From: an uncultured Clostridia bacterium
GTDB taxonomy: Bacteria; Bacillota; Clostridia; Oscillospirales; Acutalibacteraceae
Assembly (NCBI GenBank): GCA_946187325.1
Contig: CAMHQC010000014.1
Location: forward strand, 1 to 48,536
Direction of reading: 5' to 3'
Length of the DNA: 48,536 nucleotides
Shown here piece by piece: positions 46,240-48,536 of the stretch. The translations under genes and the position numbers were made by a program. How positions within the stretch are numbered: the stretch's first letter is position 1; every line of letters starts with the position of its first letter. Below the pieces are notes generated by a model, which was not told the DNA's origin, ran no database searches, and was given only the letters and a program-made list of their open reading frames with translations.

Positions 46240-47538
46240 ATGAAAGCATTAAAGAAAACATTAAGCTTAGTTCTTGCTGTGTGCATCGTAGCTTCTATGG
46301 CTTGCGTTGCTGCCGTATCGGTTTCCGCTAACGCTGGTGACGCTCAGCACAGACCACTCGTTACTGACATTGTTAACTCTGAACCTGATAACCAGGTTGA
46401 CACAGAGACTTATCTCTTCTACGTTCCCGACGCTTGGAAGAATGAGTACAACGATTATTACAACTACAACCCCTCTACAAAGACATTTGACGGCGAGGGC
46501 GGAAACTTCGCTGCAGGTATCTACTGGTGGGACGGTCCCTATAACTGTAAGGATTATCAGGGCGATCTCACAAACGCGTGGCCCGGTTACGCTGTTACAG
46601 AAACAGTAGAAGGCCAGCCCAATATCTTCAAGGCTGATGTTCCTAAGACAGCCGGTAAGATTGTCTGGAATAACCTCGTTGACGGCGGTATGGACAAAAC
46701 TCTCCCGATTTACACAGCTGCTATTCAGTCTATGGATATTCAGCACGAGTACTATGATAAGGACGAGGACGGCTACGGCTTCTATCCCGACGGTATTCCC
46801 GAGGAAGAGGGCTTCAACGGTAAGATCTTCGTATGTAACCCCAAGGCTACCGAGGAGAACCCCTTAACTCACAAGTTTACTTACAAGGGCGTTTGGATGT
46901 ACTACTACGGTAACGGCGAGTACGGCATCTACAAGACTCGTGACGAAGCTGCCGCTAACGACGGCGTTCTCAAAAACGGCGAGTTCCCCGCTTACGGTTT
47001 CGACGTAGATATTAAGGACGTTGAAGTTGAAGTAGGCGCTACTGAGAAGGTTACACCTAACAACGCTGACGCTAAGGCTACTGTTGCTGATCCTTCTATC
47101 GCTTCTATCGAGACTGCCGCTGACGGTTCTGTTACAATCAAGGGCGTTAAGGCCGGTAAAACAACAGTTACTTTCTCCTTAGATAAGAACGGCGAAGTTG
47201 AGACAGTTAACGTTGCTGTTGTAGTTAAGGCTAAGGCTGTTGTTAAGAAAGCTAACCCGATGACTGTTAAGTCTACTAATAAGACATTCTCAGCTAAGAA
47301 GCTTAAGAAAAAAGCTCAGAGCTATAAGGCCATCAAGGTTTCTAAGGCTCAGGGTACAGTTAAGTACACAGTAACTAAGAAGAACTCTAAGATTAAGTTC
47401 AGCAAGGGTAAGGTTACAGTTAAGAAAAAGACTAAGAAGGGTACTTACAAGATTAAGGTTAAGGTAACAGCCGCAGGTAACGCTAAGTACAAGTCCAAGT
47501 CTGTAACTAAGACTATCACAATTAAGGTTAAAAAATAA
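46240..47538 (+). CDS. Secreted carbohydrate-binding-like protein with Ig-like domain
   Basis: 432 residues. Signal peptide to ~residue 31 (SVSANA). Residues ~50-240 contain aromatic-rich strands (TYLFYVPDAWKNEYNDYYNY, AAGIYWWDGPYNC, NAWPGY, GKIVWNNLVDGG) that resemble the pattern of starch-binding CBM25/CBM26 modules: tryptophan-lined strands, a W-P-G turn and an I-x-x-N-N close. Residues ~255-335 are Big_2-like (PSIASIETAADGSVTIKGVK), then a very lysine-rich tail (~340-432). No enzyme motif, no dockerin. It precedes a dockerin-CBM26 gene, so a role in substrate capture is inferred. AGGAGG ribosome site. Confidence 0.75.
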   Translation: MKALKKTLSLVLAVCIVASMACVAAVSVSANAGDAQHRPLVTDIVNSEPDNQVDTETYLFYVPDAWKNEYNDYYNYNPSTKTFDGEGGNFAAGIYWWDGPYNCKDYQGDLTNAWPGYAVTETVEGQPNIFKADVPKTAGKIVWNNLVDGGMDKTLPIYTAAIQSMDIQHEYYDKDEDGYGFYPDGIPEEEGFNGKIFVCNPKATEENPLTHKFTYKGVWMYYYGNGEYGIYKTRDEAAANDGVLKNGEFPAYGFDVDIKDVEVEVGATEKVTPNNADAKATVADPSIASIETAADGSVTIKGVKAGKTTVTFSLDKNGEVETVNVAVVVKAKAVVKKANPMTVKSTNKTFSAKKLKKKAQSYKAIKVSKAQGTVKYTVTKKNSKIKFSKGKVTVKKKTKKGTYKIKVKVTAAGNAKYKSKSVTKTITIKVKK

Positions 47539-47554
47539 TTATCGGTTTATTTTT

Positions 47555-47580
47555 AAGGCTCCCGAAAGGGAGCCTTTTTT
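47555..47580 (+). terminator. Rho-independent terminator
   Basis: AAGGCTCCC-GAAA-GGGAGCCTT then TTTT. Confidence 0.95.
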
Positions 47581-47717
47581 CACATTTCTTGACTGATATT
47601 GATATAAATTTGTCAAACCACTATATTTAGTTCTTTTATATAAAAATAAACTATTCTTTTAGTCATTTTAACCAAATAAAGCCCCCTATTTTTTTATTTA
47701 AAATTTATTTGTAGCTA

Positions 47718-47746
47718 TTGATTATATTTTACCTACGTAGTATAAT
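47718..47746 (+). promoter_or_regulatory. Promoter of the dockerin-CBM26 gene
   Basis: TTGATT (47718-47723), 17 bases, TATAAT (47741-47746). Confidence 0.75.
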
Positions 47747-47789
47747 TATTTTGTACACATTTGTATAACTATATTTAAGGAGGAAAGTT

Positions 47790-48536
47790 ATGCTAAAAAC
47801 AATGAGAAAAGCTTTAAGCTTAGTACTTGTCATGACAATGTTATTGTCCATGGCTTGTATGACAAACATTGGGGTAAGTGCTAAAGGTACTTCCTACATA
47901 ATGGGTGACGTTAACGGCGACGGAGTTGTTAACGTGCGAGACGCAACTGAAGTCCAGTACTATGTCGCAAAATTGAGCGACTTCAATGCGGATCAGGTGT
48001 ATCTCGCGGATGTTGACGGACAAGTAGGTGTCAATGTTCGAGACGCCACATACATCCAGTATTACGCAGCTCGTCTGCTTGATGAGTTTGCGACTAATCC
48101 GGATAGAAAGAAACTGTTAGATACAGTAAATCTTGAGAACGGTAAGCTCGTTGACGATGAACAACCCACAACTCAAGGGGGCGAGACTGTAGCTCCTACA
48201 ACAGCAGCTCCCACAACAGGCGATAAGATTACAGTATACTTCACAGACGCTCTTGGTTGGGGCGAAGCGAACGTATACTATTGGAATAACGGTCCCGAAT
48301 GGCCGGGAACCGCAATGACAGTAGCCGAGGAAGACAACGGCTTCGGTCAGAAGGTATACAAAGCTGAAGTACCCGCGAATGTTGAGGGAATCATCTTCAA
48401 CGGCGGCGGAAAGCAGACTGTAGATATTAAAGACGGTATCGCTGACGGAGCTCAGTGGTATACTGTAGACGAGAAAGATGATAAGGGTAACTACAAGGTA
48501 GAGCTCGTAGGCGGCGGAGAAGAAGGCACAACAGCC
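47790..48536 (+). CDS. Secreted dockerin protein with CBM26-like starch-binding module, partial
   Basis: 249 codons visible, open at the window end. Start ATG 47790 after AAGGAGG. The signal peptide ends near residue 31 (GVSA). A type I dockerin follows at once (~36-95) with loops GDVNGDGVVNVRDATEVQYY and DVDGQVGVNVRDATYIQYY. After a Thr/Pro linker, residues ~150-235 form a CBM26-like module: ITVYFTDALGWGEANVYYW, EWPGTAM, VYKAEVPANVEGIIFNNGGG. CBM26 binds starch granules, and N-terminal dockerin plus starch-binding modules recall the amylosome proteins of R. bromii. Whether an amylase or a second binding module follows is outside the window. Confidence 0.88.
   Translation, partial: MLKTMRKALSLVLVMTMLLSMACMTNIGVSAKGTSYIMGDVNGDGVVNVRDATEVQYYVAKLSDFNADQVYLADVDGQVGVNVRDATYIQYYAARLLDEFATNPDRKKLLDTVNLENGKLVDDEQPTTQGGETVAPTTAAPTTGDKITVYFTDALGWGEANVYYWNNGPEWPGTAMTVAEEDNGFGQKVYKAEVPANVEGIIFNGGGKQTVDIKDGIADGAQWYTVDEKDDKGNYKVELVGGGEEGTTA

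Overview
The window looks like a chromosome segment from a gut Clostridia of the Ruminococcus type, and Ruminococcus bromii or a close relative is my best guess. The reasons are: secreted proteins carrying type I dockerins (a GH53 galactanase, a CotH-like protein and an N-terminal dockerin joined to a CBM26-like starch-binding module), a type III glutamine synthetase, the DapL route to diaminopimelate, and low-to-medium GC with strong AGGAGG ribosome sites. The assignment is inferred from gene content only.

Layout. Positions 1-18800 hold host genes: a partial helix-turn-helix protein, a large beta-helix surface protein, a stand-alone Enzyme I N-terminal domain, a TetM-like GTPase fused to a Rae1/YacP-type NYN nuclease, a DinJ-YafQ toxin-antitoxin pair, an amidohydrolase, a vanZ / phosphoesterase / nucleotidyltransferase operon, a dockerin galactanase, a seven-repeat surface protein, gdhA and a ybjQ-family gene. 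Positions 18965-31373 are a 12.4 kb integrative mobilizable element of the Tn4451/TnpX kind. Its ends can be placed because it sits inside the terminator of the type III glutamine synthetase gene, and an intact copy of that terminator survives behind gdhA. The element carries a 1731-residue secreted protein with twelve 81-residue repeats, a small secreted basic protein, an array of 122-bp tandem repeats, a structured RNA or oriT-like zone, mobC, a relaxase with a second gene overprinted inside it, a tnpW-like gene and a large serine recombinase.

Positions 31402-41418 form a nitrogen and amino-acid block: type III glutamine synthetase, a divergent ANTAR-domain regulator, carA, a carB-dapF fusion gene and dapL. 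Glutamate dehydrogenase and glutamine synthetase were neighbours-but-one before the element separated them. Positions 41419-48536 hold a CotH-dockerin secreted protein, glyS (minus strand), a secreted carbohydrate-binding-like protein and the start of a dockerin-CBM26 protein.

The most novel signals are: (1) two copies of a ~165-nt structured leader, before dapL and before the CotH gene, with compensatory base changes in three helices and the ribosome site buried in the last helix; (2) the CarB-DapF fusion; (3) the TetM-like/Rae1 fusion; (4) the overprinted gene inside the relaxase; (5) the exactly delimited mobile element with its repeat-protein cargo. No tRNA, rRNA or CRISPR array was seen.
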